From Gymnothorax reevesii (taxonomy: Eukaryota; Chordata; Actinopteri; Anguilliformes; Muraenidae): DNA of 64,000 nucleotides. The DNA lies in NCBI GenBank assembly GCA_029721435.1, contig CM056583.1, positions 89,786,620 to 89,850,619 of the forward strand. Direction: 5' to 3'. The stretch's first letter is position 1. The number at the start of each line of letters is the position of its first letter. Shown one piece after another: positions 34,310 through 46,088 of this stretch. The notes below the pieces were generated by a model. The model was not told where the DNA came from. It did no database searches and saw only the letters and a program-made list of their open reading frames with translations. A program made the translations under genes and the position numbers.

Positions 34310-34935
34310 TATAAACCCTGATTCCAATGAAGTTGGGACGTTGTGTAAAACATGAATAACAATAGAATAAAATGGTTAATGCGCCGCATTTGCGGAGCAG
34401 TAGTGACTACTATGGCGCGGGTTCGATCCCCTGTCGTACCAATCGGCAGTGGTCGGCAGCTTTCTCACAACAGCGCTCGACTGGCTAAAGTGCTGTAGGG
34501 ATTCAAATTGGGAGGGGACTGGGATATTAAAATTGATTGCCTTGTTCGTTGCTCAAGCGCCTCCTGTTGGCCAGCCGGGCCCTTGAGATTCAGTGAGATT
34601 CTAAGCTTGCTCATGTTCATGTTGCTCCGCCCTCGTTCTGAACTTGTGATAGTTTCGACCAATGAGAGTAAAGATGCAGGGGCTGACAGGTGCGTGCTGC
34701 GGAGGAGAGCCGTGAGCTGTCTTCACTCCCCTGAGCTGGCAATAGGGGGTCGCATACGAGCAAGACTTGTACATAGTTCTCCGATTGGGCATTCCAGATT
34801 CGGGTGGGATAGGAGATGCCAAATTATTTTAAAAAAATAAAAATAAATAAAATTATTTGCAAATCTTTTTTGACCTATATTCAATTGAGTACACTACAAA
34901 GACAAGATATTTAATGTTAAAATAAACTTTAGTCA
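34310..34935 (+). mobile_element. Tc1-type MITE end, split by a SINE
   Basis: TATAAACCCTGATTCCAATG then AAGTTGGGACGTTGTGTAAA matches the terminal repeat of the element at 6651. It stops at 34373 and resumes at 34854 with ATTTGCAAATCTTTTTTGAC and CAAAGACAAGATATTTAATG. The right end of the element is not seen. Confidence 0.8.
34374..34845 (+). mobile_element. tRNA-derived SINE
   Basis: The head has a Pol III B box (GGTTCGATCCC at about 34421), a non-tRNA body of about 380 bp, and an A-rich AAATAAA tail. The target duplication AATAAAAT is present at 34366-34373 and 34846-34853. The host sequence is the Tc1-type terminal repeat. Confidence 0.8.
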
Positions 34936-37260
34936 AAATATACTTTCTCGAAATAAACGTGAAGACCTTGCAAACAAACCTAGAGCCAGTACCCTCTAGC
35001 TGTTTCTGGCTCTAGATGCATATCGGGCAGGGAGCGAGGGCCACTTCCGCATGTATACAGACTGAACGCACGTGCAGCGAATCATCAATTAAACAGCTCT
35101 GGTGAGGCAGACTCCTGGAAAGGAATTCGATAGCCGAGTGGCTAAAACCAATCGGTGACACCAAAATCGAGTAAAAATAGCAGTGCACCTCTCACAGAAC
35201 AAATAAATATTAAACAAACAATCTCCCCGAAATCAAAACATTTATAATGTGCAGAAGAGATAAAAACACACGATGACCATCCATTTAATGATTTTATTAT
35301 CTTCCAGAATTCTACTACTGAAATTCGCTAACATCACTCACCTTTGGTATCACCTTTGCTGATGTCAGATGGAATCATCAACTCATTTCTCTCCTTTTCC
35401 ATGTTGACAATTCCATATGGTATCGGACAAGATGAAGACTGCATTTTTCAGCTGCATTCGAGGGTACCCTCACATTGGAACAGCCTTTGAAGATGTAGCA
35501 GCCTAGAAATGGAGACCTTAGCGAAAGCCAACACTTCGAGAAACAGTCAGTGTCTGACAGAGGGTGACCACGGCAATGCTACTAAGAGGGCTGCTGAATT
35601 AAAGGAGAATTCCGGTGTGAAATTGACTTGGGGTGTATTGAAACATGATAACGAGTACTAACCTTTGTGGAATACCCCACCTCCTTACGCACGCAACATT
35701 TCGAAATACACGGCTTTATAGCCGAAGCTCCCAACTGGCTTAAAATGGAGGTGAATCGGGCATAGCGTTGCCATGCAAAAAAAACGCTTTTTTTCATCAT
35801 TAACAAGGCTCAAAGTAGCTCCACACTTCATCGGTAGAATTCTGAGGGCCCTGACATTTAAAACGAGGCACGGAGAACTTTGAAAATGCACAGGTAGTTT
35901 ATTAAAAGAGACTGTTTATGCAAACCGTACCTTGAGGTAGTTTCTAGTCGTCTCCATCTTGAAAGTCACGATAAGTAGACTGATGAGCACGAACGAATAG
36001 ATTGCAATCTGTTCCTCTATCCTTCCTATTTGTTTGTGCTCGTCGATCGACTTTGTGGTGACTTGGAAAAGTGCAATAAAAAGTGCCACAACCCTTGTGT
36101 GATTCCCACTGTCCGCCTCCCACTGACCAACTTGCTGTAGATGTCTCGTTTGATTGGTTCAGCGTCTTGTGCGCCTCCCCCGCCAGGTGTCACGCATTTG
36201 TATTTCCCCATTCCTGCATGTCTCTGTGGCGAATATTATTCCTTACTTTGTGACATTCAACTTGCTGGATTGTCATTTACTAATTTGTGAATCTATCATC
36301 CTTGGAAATCATCGTAATCTTTAATGATAATAAAATATGGAAGTGCTCTTCCTAGTCTTTTTGATTTGCACATACTCCCTCCCAATTTCCTCGTCTCCAG
36401 GATTAGAACCATGTTTTTGGTGACCCGCCTTGTTCCTCTGCCCGATTTATCAGGAACACCTCCCAAGCCTTCTGTTGTCATCAGGATTGGGACTGTATCC
36501 CTGCTAAACTCTTCAAACCTGCCCCCTGAAAGTTCTGCTCTGGCGAGGGTGATATCCGTCTGGCTTCTGCCCCAAGATGCCATTAGCCAGGCCTGGACAC
36601 ACCCCATCTGTACTGAAGTGTGCCATTCCGTCCCGATCTTCCATTACCGTGTTCCTCTCTATAAACCCCATTACTCTGCATCTTCTATAAACCCCATTAC
36701 TCTGCATCTGGTTCCTTGTCTGGATCATAACATATGGGGCACTGAATTTGATGAATGTGCTGTTTATCAGGCCACAAATGACTGGCTAAGAGTAATGAGG
36801 CTGATTTTCAAGTAGGTCAATGTCCAGCAGCTCCAAAATGAATTCTGATCCTGTCATCATTTACCTGTACACTTAATGTCATCTCAAATACATTTAACTG
36901 TATTATTGCTGGCTGTCCCAGCCAGAGGCACATCCCCATCTGCATTGCTAAATATCCATCCTTAAAGAGCCACACCACGGTCATCTGCACGTTCCTGTGT
37001 GTCAGTGTTAGTGCAGAGGAAGGTCAAGGATAAATTCATATGGAGTCAGCTCATGGTTATGAGCCTTAAATCACTCTCAATCCAGTAACATAGTAAGAAG
37101 ACGAGTTCCTTCAACGCTCAGGTATTTCCGACTCTTGGTGTATCTGAGAGGGATTTCTACAATTGGTGGCACCAAGGTAACAAGTTCTCACTCACATCAG
37201 GTGAGGTATGTCACTGTTGGCCAAGCCCTTGACTTTCAAGGATTTTTTCATTCATTTGTA
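34936..37260. other. intergenic, no gene recognised
   Basis: At 35600 AAAGGAGAATTCCGGTGTGA looks like the end of a dispersed fish element, but no partner end was found. The frame 36324-36815 (163 codons) has no motif. TTTCTACAATTGGTGGCACC near 37157 looks like a possible LTR end with primer site (see findings). Confidence 0.4.
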
Positions 37261-37268
37261 GCCCAAAT

Positions 37269-38407
37269 CAGTGGTTCCCAAACTTTTTCTGCTGAGCCCC
37301 CCTTTGGTTCATAAGAAAATTTTTTAACAACAACTAGGCCACATTTAGAATTAGAAATAACAAAATAACAAACAACCACGGTGTAATTATATTTTAAGTG
37401 TAACTGTTTTCAAGCACCTTGACTGTGTAATTATGTTCAGTGTAACAGGTTTATTTTTTTAATATTAAACAACATTGCTATTTATGCATTTTCCGGACAC
37501 CAACAGAAACTTACTTGCATACAGCCAATCAGCGACCTTGTGCGGACCGCTGACGGAGTGTCTCGAGACAGTTACATTTTCCTCTCTTCACTGGCCTCGC
37601 ACTTTTAAGTTAAAATACGTGAACCGAGATCGCGTCAGCTTATTATAGAGAATATAAATGCTCTGAACAGAGCTGGAAACATTCAAAAAGATTGGCAGGT
37701 TTGGAAACGGCCACCTTAATTTTCCGATTAAGGGCACGAAAATTTAATAATGCAAAACCTCTTTTAAAGTATAAAATCTTTGTATCTGTGCAAAGGGCTG
37801 TATCTCACCCCTCTGCCTGAGTATAGCCGTCTACCTAAAATTATGTTTCTATGACGCAGAAAGAAAGCACCATTATCAACCAATATTAACAGCCCACAGC
37901 GAAGTCCGAAAAAAATTCATGAGCACCACTTGCAAACCTGCCGATATGATTGTAACGTTCAGTAGCCAGGCGAGATAAAAATAATCTGTCGGCCTACAGA
38001 GCATTCATATTATCGAGAATAAGATGACGCCATCTCGGTTATTTCTGCTTTATATTCATCGGATTTTGTTCGGTGTCTCTTACCATTTTATTATCAATAT
38101 GCCAGATCAGTGCAGGATAAAAAGCGCCGAGTTGTGTATCGCGAAACTACATTGATTGTAACCAGCTCATTTTACCAGTGCTTTACCATTTATGAACTAC
38201 GTTCATAACAAATTATTAATGAAAATAGCAGGCTAGATGAATGATTTGGCGAACAGTTATGTTGAGAGTAAGGCGGGCATTTACGATGTTACCGCAGTAT
38301 TCTGGGCAGCGAATGGACTGTATGCAAATGATTTCTGTTGGTGTCCGGAACTCCCGCACCCCGCGCCCCCCCGAAACTGCTCTGCGCCCCCACTTTGGGA
38401 ACCACTG
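37269..38407. mobile_element. non-autonomous hAT element
   Basis: The left end CAGTGGTTCCCAAACTTTTT pairs with the right end, inverted CAGTGGTTCCCAAAGTGGGG. The flanks GCCCAAAT (37261) and GCCCAATT (38408) are an 8-bp target duplication with one change. The 1.1 kb interior has no transposase frame. Confidence 0.85.
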
Positions 38408-38415
38408 GCCCAATT

Positions 38416-41400
38416 GATGATCCTCGTTCCATTTTTGCTCTTGAAGCAGAAGGACGAGGCCTTGTCGAATACAGTCACCTGCTGACATCAGCTGTTTCAA
38501 AGCACTTCATTATTCAAATTTATCACTTCATTACTGTCATGGGAAGTGGACGATTTCTAATGTCCAGCAGGTGTCAGTGTCTCGCTCTGGGTTGCACACC
38601 GGGGTCGGATTTTGCCCAATCTAATCTGCCTATAAATGTCAGTACCGCCTTCCCACCCCTGCTTGAGTGGTTCACTTGAGTCGGTAAGGTACAGACTGGT
38701 GTTTGTCTGAGGTTACTCTTTGCTACACTCTGTAGCTTCTCGTTCCTGTTTTTTAGTGGTTTGTATATCCATGTGAGCATAAAATTGCCGTGGAATTAGG
38801 TCTTCACTTGTTTCTCGCTCTGTAGTAGGTTCCCTTCTTGGGGGCTGAACGTTTAGAGCTCCTGTCCCCTGGCCGTCTCAGCCTCACGCACAGATTTCCT
38901 GATTATTGTGGGACCAGGAGGTTCTTATAGTTCTGCTGATTCCCGAGTTCCCAGCTCCCGTCTCCTTTACGGAGCCAAGTATTGAGTTCAATAGGCAGCA
39001 GTGCCTCGGCGAAAAGTTGGAGATCTTTTTTGGTACATTTCTTTGTTTAAGTGCGATGAAGAGGGTTCGGGTTCTCTCCCCTCGCCCTTATGCCCACGTT
39101 AAACATTACCCACTTTAAGTACCCAAGCACCACAAGCCCACAGTGTAATGCCACAAGGTCCGTGTTCTGACGGAAGATATTGAGTTTGTATTTTTCCTGA
39201 GTTTCATAACGTGACATTCTGACTATTCCGTCGTTCACCCTGTTTTATAAAGGGTAGTTTCTTTTTTTCTTTTTTTTTTTTCCTCTCCCGAGCTCCTTAG
39301 TGGTTATTCCCCGCGTTTGCGGGAGTAACTTTTAGTTCCCCATTCGATCGCTCCTGGTCCTCAAACTTCGCCCCCCTCGTTATTAGTTCTAAATGGCTCC
39401 TGTCCCCACACTTTTTTTTGAAATTCATTGCTGGCCTGAATGGCAAGAATGCATGTATGTTTACGAATAAAGTTGACAAGGCAAAACACTTAATATCCTG
39501 TCTTCATACTGTCTGCAGTGATATACAAATCAAAGTCAATTTATAAATCACAGCTGTCTGTTATGTGCATTTTCCCGTCCCAACTTTTCAGAGTTACTGT
39601 AAGGCTGTACAATTTATAGGCTCAGTGTGTCAGAGCAGTACTTACATGCCAGCCATTGGAGGTCCGATAGTTGAGTTGGGTCACACCACTTTAAAGAAGG
39701 AAAAACATGGGATTTACCCATTTAGTCCCATAATTACGTAAAGATTGCCCTCATATGAAATTTTCAATTTTCTCTTGAGATGGCAAAGTGTAGAAATATG
39801 ACCAAGCCGACTATATGCTTTCTAATTTATTACGTAAAAGGACTGTCACAGCCTCAGGACTATCACGATAAACGCACTTTATTGCCACCACATAGTGCGT
39901 ACGCACAGCGAAGTTTGCAGGTGTTGGAATTGGTCTACCAGACTGCGTCAGACAGGGAAACTGCATCACCATCCACACTCGAAGTATGAAAAGGTGCACA
40001 AAAAAGCTGGTCACTCTTTAACTCATGTTATAGGAAAATGCGTGATCGAAATGGGTCACCGCAACTTGGCTGGCAGAGAGACAGGAGACGACAGGAATGG
40101 AAATGCATAAGACCTTTATTAGAGCCGACAAAACAAACACGATAAGCATGAGCGTTTGTAGCGTAGTCCAAGTGTCACATTAACACACACATCACAGCAT
40201 CACAAACATACAGATATGACACCGAGCGGCACAAAAGTTAACCCAACTCAACCCTTGAGTGTAATCTCTTTTCCACTGTAATATTTTTAAATTGGTAATG
40301 ATAAGACAATACCGTCCATATTAACTATGTATTGATGCGAACACTAAATTTGTAGAGTAATGTCCTTGTAAGAAGAAGGCTACAAACAAACCAAAAAAGA
40401 TTCCATAGCCATAGACTCTTATAAGGAAGAGTTTTTACTAATACTTTTGTATTTGAATAATGAACACTATCCCTGAAGAGTATCAGTTTGCAGATTTCAA
40501 ACAATCTTCAGCTGTAAATAATGCAGTTAAAGCTCTTCCCATGAAATCAGTGCATCTTCACCACTTCCGCTGTCATAAAGGCTGTATCCATATACCATTG
40601 TATGGAAGGTGATATACTGCACAATGCGCCCTTTCTTAACTTATACCTCTTGTCTTTCCTAATACATAAGTGCAAACACCTGCTGATATATACAGTATCT
40701 TGTCAGTAAGAACATCAAAAATGAATTTTGTAAGAGCACTTGTATTTCCTGTGGGGGCTACTGCAGCAACAGCAGAGGTTCACCTAAGATTTTAAGCCAG
40801 AAGGCCACAGAGTGAGGGAGAAAGAGTGGGTTGTGGTGGGAAGGATGGTTTCATTGGGTAATGCAATGTCTACATAGTTCAAGCATAGAAATGGTCTTAT
40901 CTGAACATGCAAGATAGTTTGAGAACATTAATGAGGAGACATTTGAATCAGAAATGGCAGTGAACAACATCAATAAAGAAACTATTTCTATACAGGCTTG
41001 GTAAACTGAAATGCATAGGTCCTGTTAGCACATAAGAAATCATGGCATCATTTGCACATGAGAAAGGCATCTCTGGATCATTTACATCCGGGCTGCACCT
41101 CACTTTTTAACAACGCTCACAGCTTCAAGTATCAGGCATTAATTTTGCATGGTTTTGCAAATGCAGTCTTCAGACTGTCGGTTAAATGGTGCAAACTAAG
41201 GTGCCATTAGGGGAACCTGCCTTTGCTGAGAACTGAAAGCAGTCAAAGCTCTTTGGGTTGACAAAGGCCCACCGGAAGGGTAAATGTACTGCACTTATGC
41301 AACGCTAATGAGGTGGCATTAGTGATATCAGGATACTGTTCATTTTATTGCAGTACAACATAAGATAATGATAAACAATCAAACCCAGACTGTTTCTAAG

Positions 41401-42259
41401 CATTAAGATATAAATGAACAATAGAATGCGCTATAAGTCTATAAACACACTTAGTGCGCATGTACTGTATACAGTCACTAGTGCTACAGCCTATGATACA
41501 TCAGTAATGGTTTGGTTTTCACAAAATACACTTCAGAGAGCTTCAGTCATTCACTATGAAAGGCTGTAGGTGGAGTTCTACAAGTGAACTTTATTTACAT
41601 GCAGCGACACAGTCGGCTAATACGTTTGGCATTCATATCAGTTTTCCTTCATCTATACATTTCTTCCTGCTTCCATCAGCAAGTGCAAATCTATTCTAAA
41701 AAAACTGATATGAACGCATATTACCACGGTGTTGATTTGTGACAGCATGCATATTTACAAGGTTGACTGACGAGCAGCATCAGCTTTAATCGGTTTCACT
41801 CTCCGAAACTGCGTTAGCAGTGATCAAAAGGGAGCACATATCAGCTGATTTTAACAACAGATCATGTTTTTTTTGTTGTTGTTTAAATATACATATTTTC
41901 CCATAATCCATCAAACTCATGCATTTCCTCTTCCCAGACCAGTTATTGACATTAATCCTTAGGGCGCCGAAATCAATTTTCAAATGCTTAAAAAATGTAA
42001 ATACCCTGAGCTTTTATATACCTGCAGTGGAGCTCTTTTCAACAAGAAGCCACATGATGGGTTTTCAAAAGCTTTAATTTTATTTCATTGAATCAGTGAG
42101 TGGCAAATGCTGCCTTTGGCGCTTTAAGGGTTAACTGTCACGCATGAAATATTGCCTTTATATCTATACCCTTTTTGATATTAGTTAATGGACTGCATGG
42201 CTTGTTTACAGTAAATGCATGGATAACATGCCAACATAATCACTCAGAAAATTACAATT
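38416..42259. other. intergenic, no gene recognised
   Basis: 38560-39300 is somewhat GC-richer with a TATAAATG at 38631, possibly LTR-like. 40100-42000 is AT-rich and without recognised repeats; it could include distal 3' UTR of prnp, but no direct support is visible. Confidence 0.4.
42000..42134. mobile_element. piggyBac-like MITE, partial copy
   Basis: The right end GGCGCTTTAAGGGTTAA and inner words CACATGATGGGTTTTC match the family at 45214 and 53689. The left TTAACCCTTT end is missing. Confidence 0.5.
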
Positions 42260-42299
42260 CACTCACAGGACATGCGGAAGTTTGCAATGGCCTCAACCA

Positions 42300-42366
42300 C
42301 ACACCTGCATGTACGTACACACACACGCACGTGCACGCACACACACACACACACGCGCACACGCAC
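42300..42366 (+). repeat. (CA)n microsatellite
   Basis: CA runs with CG interruptions. Confidence 0.9.
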
Positions 42367-42424
42367 AACTTTGCAAACATTTGACCTCAGTGGCAAATTT
42401 GGGAGCAGGGCCGACAAACATTGC

Positions 42425-42900
42425 AAAGAGAGGAGGAGGCCAATGATGCCTCCTGCAAGAATCAACAAGCAATGCGCATTAATTATGAAAGGGGGTGTGG
42501 CTAAATTATAGGGAACAGGGCAATCCTTCACCAGTTAGACATGAACTTTGTTTAGTCCAGTGATGACTCCCACATGTGCTTTAATCAAACAATGTGTTAT
42601 CAAAAGGGGCCTGGCTGAAGTGTAGGGGTGGGGCTTAAACAGGGACTCTCTGCTGAGACCATTGTTCCCTCCCACAAGGGTCAACGACGAACGGTTCATG
42701 AGTAATGGGTGGGGGTGTGGCTGTTGTATAGAGGCGGGGCAAATCAATGACAAATGAACTCAGCTGACTTCAGTGATGCCCCCCATGAGAGTCTATGATT
42801 AAAGGTTCATGAATTATGAAATAGGGCGTGGCTAAAGGGTAGAGGTGGGGCAAACCAAAAAGAAGCCCTGCTTTGTCCAACGATGCCTCCTTCAAGTGTC
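42425..42900 (+). repeat. about 110-bp tandem repeat with GGTGTGGCT boxes
   Basis: Four diverged units each hold GGGGTGTGGCTAAA-like, GTAGAGGTGGGGCAAA-like, GTCCAGTGATGCCTCCCA-like and GAATTATGAAA-like words. The GTGTGGCT-type boxes lie at about 42495, 42608, 42716 and 42828, steps of about 108-113 bp. Confidence 0.7.
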
Positions 42901-42954
42901 TATGACAACCAGAAAATGGAAGAAAAAGAAAAGGGATGCAGCACAATGTGGTGT

Positions 42955-42990
42955 GTGCGTGTGTGTGTGTGTGTGTGTGTGCGCGTGCAT
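42955..42990 (+). repeat. (TG)n microsatellite
   Basis: A TG run ending in GCGCGTGC. Confidence 0.9.
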
Positions 42991-43129
42991 GAATCTGTTT
43001 AGAGGTCACAAAACTTGTGCAAGTCTGCGAATACTTGGGTTGTTCCCTTCTGCATTTGGCCACTCCCACAGCCACGCCCCCTTTATAGCTAATTAGCATA
43101 AACACAAACGCGCGCACACACGGACCACA

Positions 43130-43176
43130 TGCACACCTTCACACACACCTTCACACACACACACACACACACACAT
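43130..43176 (+). repeat. (CA)n microsatellite
   Basis: Two CACCTTCACACA copies followed by CA repeats. Confidence 0.9.
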
Positions 43177-43199
43177 ACTTGACATCCATGCCAAATTTC

Positions 43200-45213
43200 A
43201 GCCTCCTTGGGCAAAATCTATGAGCGCCAGAGAGACAAATGTTTGTGACTCAACTGACTGACCAACCAAATGAGGGAGCATCATGGTGCTGGTCACAGCT
43301 AACAATTCCAGGAGTTTATATTACTCTATCACTGCTTACAGTACTCCAGCTGAAACAGAATAAATGCAAATCATAAGACAAGCACTGCAACTGTTGATAA
43401 TGCTTCACCATTTTGCACTGCTGTCTTGCCATTCATTGCATTTTGTCAACACATATGCTGAAAGTAACTTTTCATAGAAATCTTACTGATTGCGTCATAA
43501 TATCATTTAAAATAATAATTGATATTATATCCCTTCGTAATATCACTCTTCCATTTCTCTTCAGTCGGCTAAAACTCCAACGGAAAGAGCTGTCGACTGC
43601 TCAAATAATGATTGGCCTGTCGCTAGTTTTCAACAAAAAGGCATGTTATAAATTTTTTTTATGCCATTATATATTATGTACATATAATTATAACCAGAGG
43701 GTGCATTTATTTACCATAAAAGTTGTATTCAAAGGAGAAGGGTGAAGCTCTGCTTTAAATGATTGTTATGCGTCATTTTATGCATTACCTTTGCTTTGTT
43801 TTTGGGCAGGGCATTTGTTTCTGTTAATTCAGTTTGACTTTATCAGGACTTGAAGTGTCTTAATGTCGAGGCCCATACTGCCCCTCCGTCCCACTAAATC
43901 AGCACCGGCCTTCCTGTGAGCTCTGAAAGACATTACTGCGTACCCTCTCTTTTTTTAGCGGCAGACTGGTGTTATCTATACAGCCAAACTGTTTCTACCC
44001 CACTACGTCTACATTTAAAAAAACAAGAGGCATCAGGAGATGGCATATCACATTGAGAGAATTAAAATGCCACCAGCTCCGGAAACAAACCATACCCCCT
44101 AAAATTTGTTGAGAATGTTTCCATGGAAACCAGAAAAATACAAAATTCATCAACTTTGGATCACAAAAAGGCTCCACTTCAGGTCATGATTTAATGTGCA
44201 CACCAAGTTTTGTTTTCAAGTTATGCTCCGGAAACAAAATGTTTGCCGACAGACAGGCGAAAAGACGGACGGAAGGACGGACGGACGGACGGACAGCTGT
44301 ACCCATGACTACATCCCCTTGCATTATATGCTGGGGGGGATAACAATATGCCTCAAACTTAGATTTCTAATTGTAATCAATAATAAAATAGGTGCAAAAT
44401 GAGCTGTGGTGTAGCTGGCTGATTTAGTGCAAGTGTCCCGGGGTGCGTTGCATAGGCAAATTTCGCTATCGCTGCATCGAAACTCACTTACCGCTGCAGC
44501 AGCTATGCAACAGTTCGCTACAGCTCACTGGTATTCAATATGGTGTCCATCCGCGAACACATTCTGTCGATTCTGTCAACTATATTGGTAGAAGAAGCGT
44601 TTGAAAATATCAGCCTGGATATGATATGAGTTTTATATGCCAGATTGAAATGACACCATAAAAAACACAAGGCCCTTGCACTGTCCCTCACCGCAGGGGG
44701 CAGCACCCCAACGAAACAATGACGAAGTGATCTGGTGTCACTATTAGCGACAAATTTCCTTTGCCGCCTTGCAGCACAGCAACCTCGGTGGCAATTATAA
44801 ATCTCCCTCGCAGCGGCGTGAGGCACCTCTGTGGGCTGCTGTCTCTGCAAATCGCTGTAGCAAAGTGGGGTGTTGTTTGGCGAATCACTGTAAAGCACTT
44901 TGCAACGATGCGTCTCTACAGCGCACCCCCGTACTGTCTGGCACCAGACATTATTGAATGAGTTGCACAGTTACTATAATGGTACTGGTTTCTAAATCCT
45001 TCGACAGCAATGCAGCTTAAATCAATTGACTGTCTGTTAGTCTGCTGCAGTGTTAACATAATGACATCATTCCTCTAAATGCCACACCCTAATTTTTGCT
45101 TTGCATTATGGTTCTGGAGAGTGTGCATGAAGCACCTGCCTGGATTCAATTCACAGGTTTCCATTTTTTGTAATTTTTTTAAAAATGCTGTTTAGTTTTC
45201 TTCCAGTTTCATT
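43200..45213. other. intergenic, no gene recognised
   Basis: (GGAC)n lies at about 44268-44294, inside a dispersed repeat that contains TTTGCCGACAGACAGGCGA. A pair GGGGTGCGTTGCATAG (44440) and GCGCACCCCC (44919) may be MITE ends. No gene. Confidence 0.4.
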
Positions 45214-45424
45214 TTAACCCTTTCAGTGCTATATGCAACTATAGTTGCTCAATGATGCAAGATATCAAAATCAGATGCTGTTGAAAACCTATCATGTGGC
45301 AACTTGTTTAAAATAGCTCACGCGAGAGCTCTTTTAAACAAGTTGCCACATGATAGGTGGTCAACAGCTCAGGATAATGATATTTTTAATGCATTGAAAA
45401 CTTATTCAGCAGTCAAAGGGTTAA
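45214..45424. mobile_element. piggyBac-like MITE with inner hairpin
   Basis: The ends are TTAACCCTTTCAGTGC and, at 45421, AAAGGGTTAA. A large inner palindrome (CTATCATGTGGCAACTTGTT pairing with AACAAGTTGCCACATGATAG) occupies the centre. TTAA targets and CCCTTT ends suit the piggyBac group. Confidence 0.7.
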
Positions 45425-45796
45425 ATTACTATGCAGAAATGGGCATGAAGAGCCCCACAGCTGTCAGTAAAGTTATCATTTGTTCTTGATATGATGTGCA
45501 TCAGTTATTACTGTCTATGAAGAACAATAAGCTGAATACTTGACTTCTTACATCCACAGATGCAGTGTGGACTTTCAGGGTTGATGTCTCAGTTAATCGG
45601 CCATATCACTGTTGTACTGTTAACATGACTGTTTTAAGTGCTTAGTACTAAATTAATATTAAAACATCAGACTCATTCTACTCATGGCACTGGGCAAAGC
45701 TGAGCTTCTCCCGTCTGTTCTTTGTGAAGCCACATCTGTTCGCACGTGCACATGGGTGTGCATGTGTATGCGTGTGTGCATGTACGTGCACGTGTG

Positions 45797-45802
45797 TTTA
45801 TT
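45797..45802 (-). terminator. possible polyadenylation signal of prnp
   Basis: AATAAA on the - strand, about 290 bp after the prnp stop codon. It is the nearest canonical hexamer downstream; no expression data. Confidence 0.3.
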
Positions 45803-45915
45803 GAATGCCAACATTCATGTGTGAATATTCTGTGCACGTGTGGGTGGGTGTGTGTGTTGTACGAACATCTACATTGGTGTGTTGTATGCTCACAAACAGT
45901 GCATACTGTATGCAG

Positions 45916-45916
<1 letters not shown>

Positions 45917-45952
<36 letters not shown>

Positions 45953-45997
45953 ATTGTTTGACCATGTACCCGCACGAACGTGAATTTATCATATGCC

Positions 45998-46048
<51 letters not shown>
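45917..46048 (+). repeat. two (TG)n runs in the prnp 3' UTR
   Basis: TG runs lie at about 45917-45949 and 46001-46048; the second ends 41 bp from the prnp stop codon (CA repeats in the transcript). Confidence 0.92.
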
Positions 46049-46051
<3 letters not shown>

Positions 46052-46088
46052 AAATGCAATAGTGTGTAAGTAAGAATAAATGTATCTC

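Noticed and set aside
34374..34445. Possible tRNA gene (GGTTCGATCCC)
   Set aside because: No complete cloverleaf or terminator was seen; the A-rich tail and target duplication show a SINE.
36324..36815. 163-codon + frame as a gene
   Set aside because: No motif, overlapping frames on the other strand, no splice or promoter context.
45682..46053. His/Thr- and Cys/Val-rich frames near the prnp stop
   Set aside because: Translations of the TG/CA repeats in the prnp 3' UTR.
18939..46088. rassf2 or doppel-like exons
   Set aside because: No RA-domain or doppel-like text was recognised in any frame; small exons could be missed.
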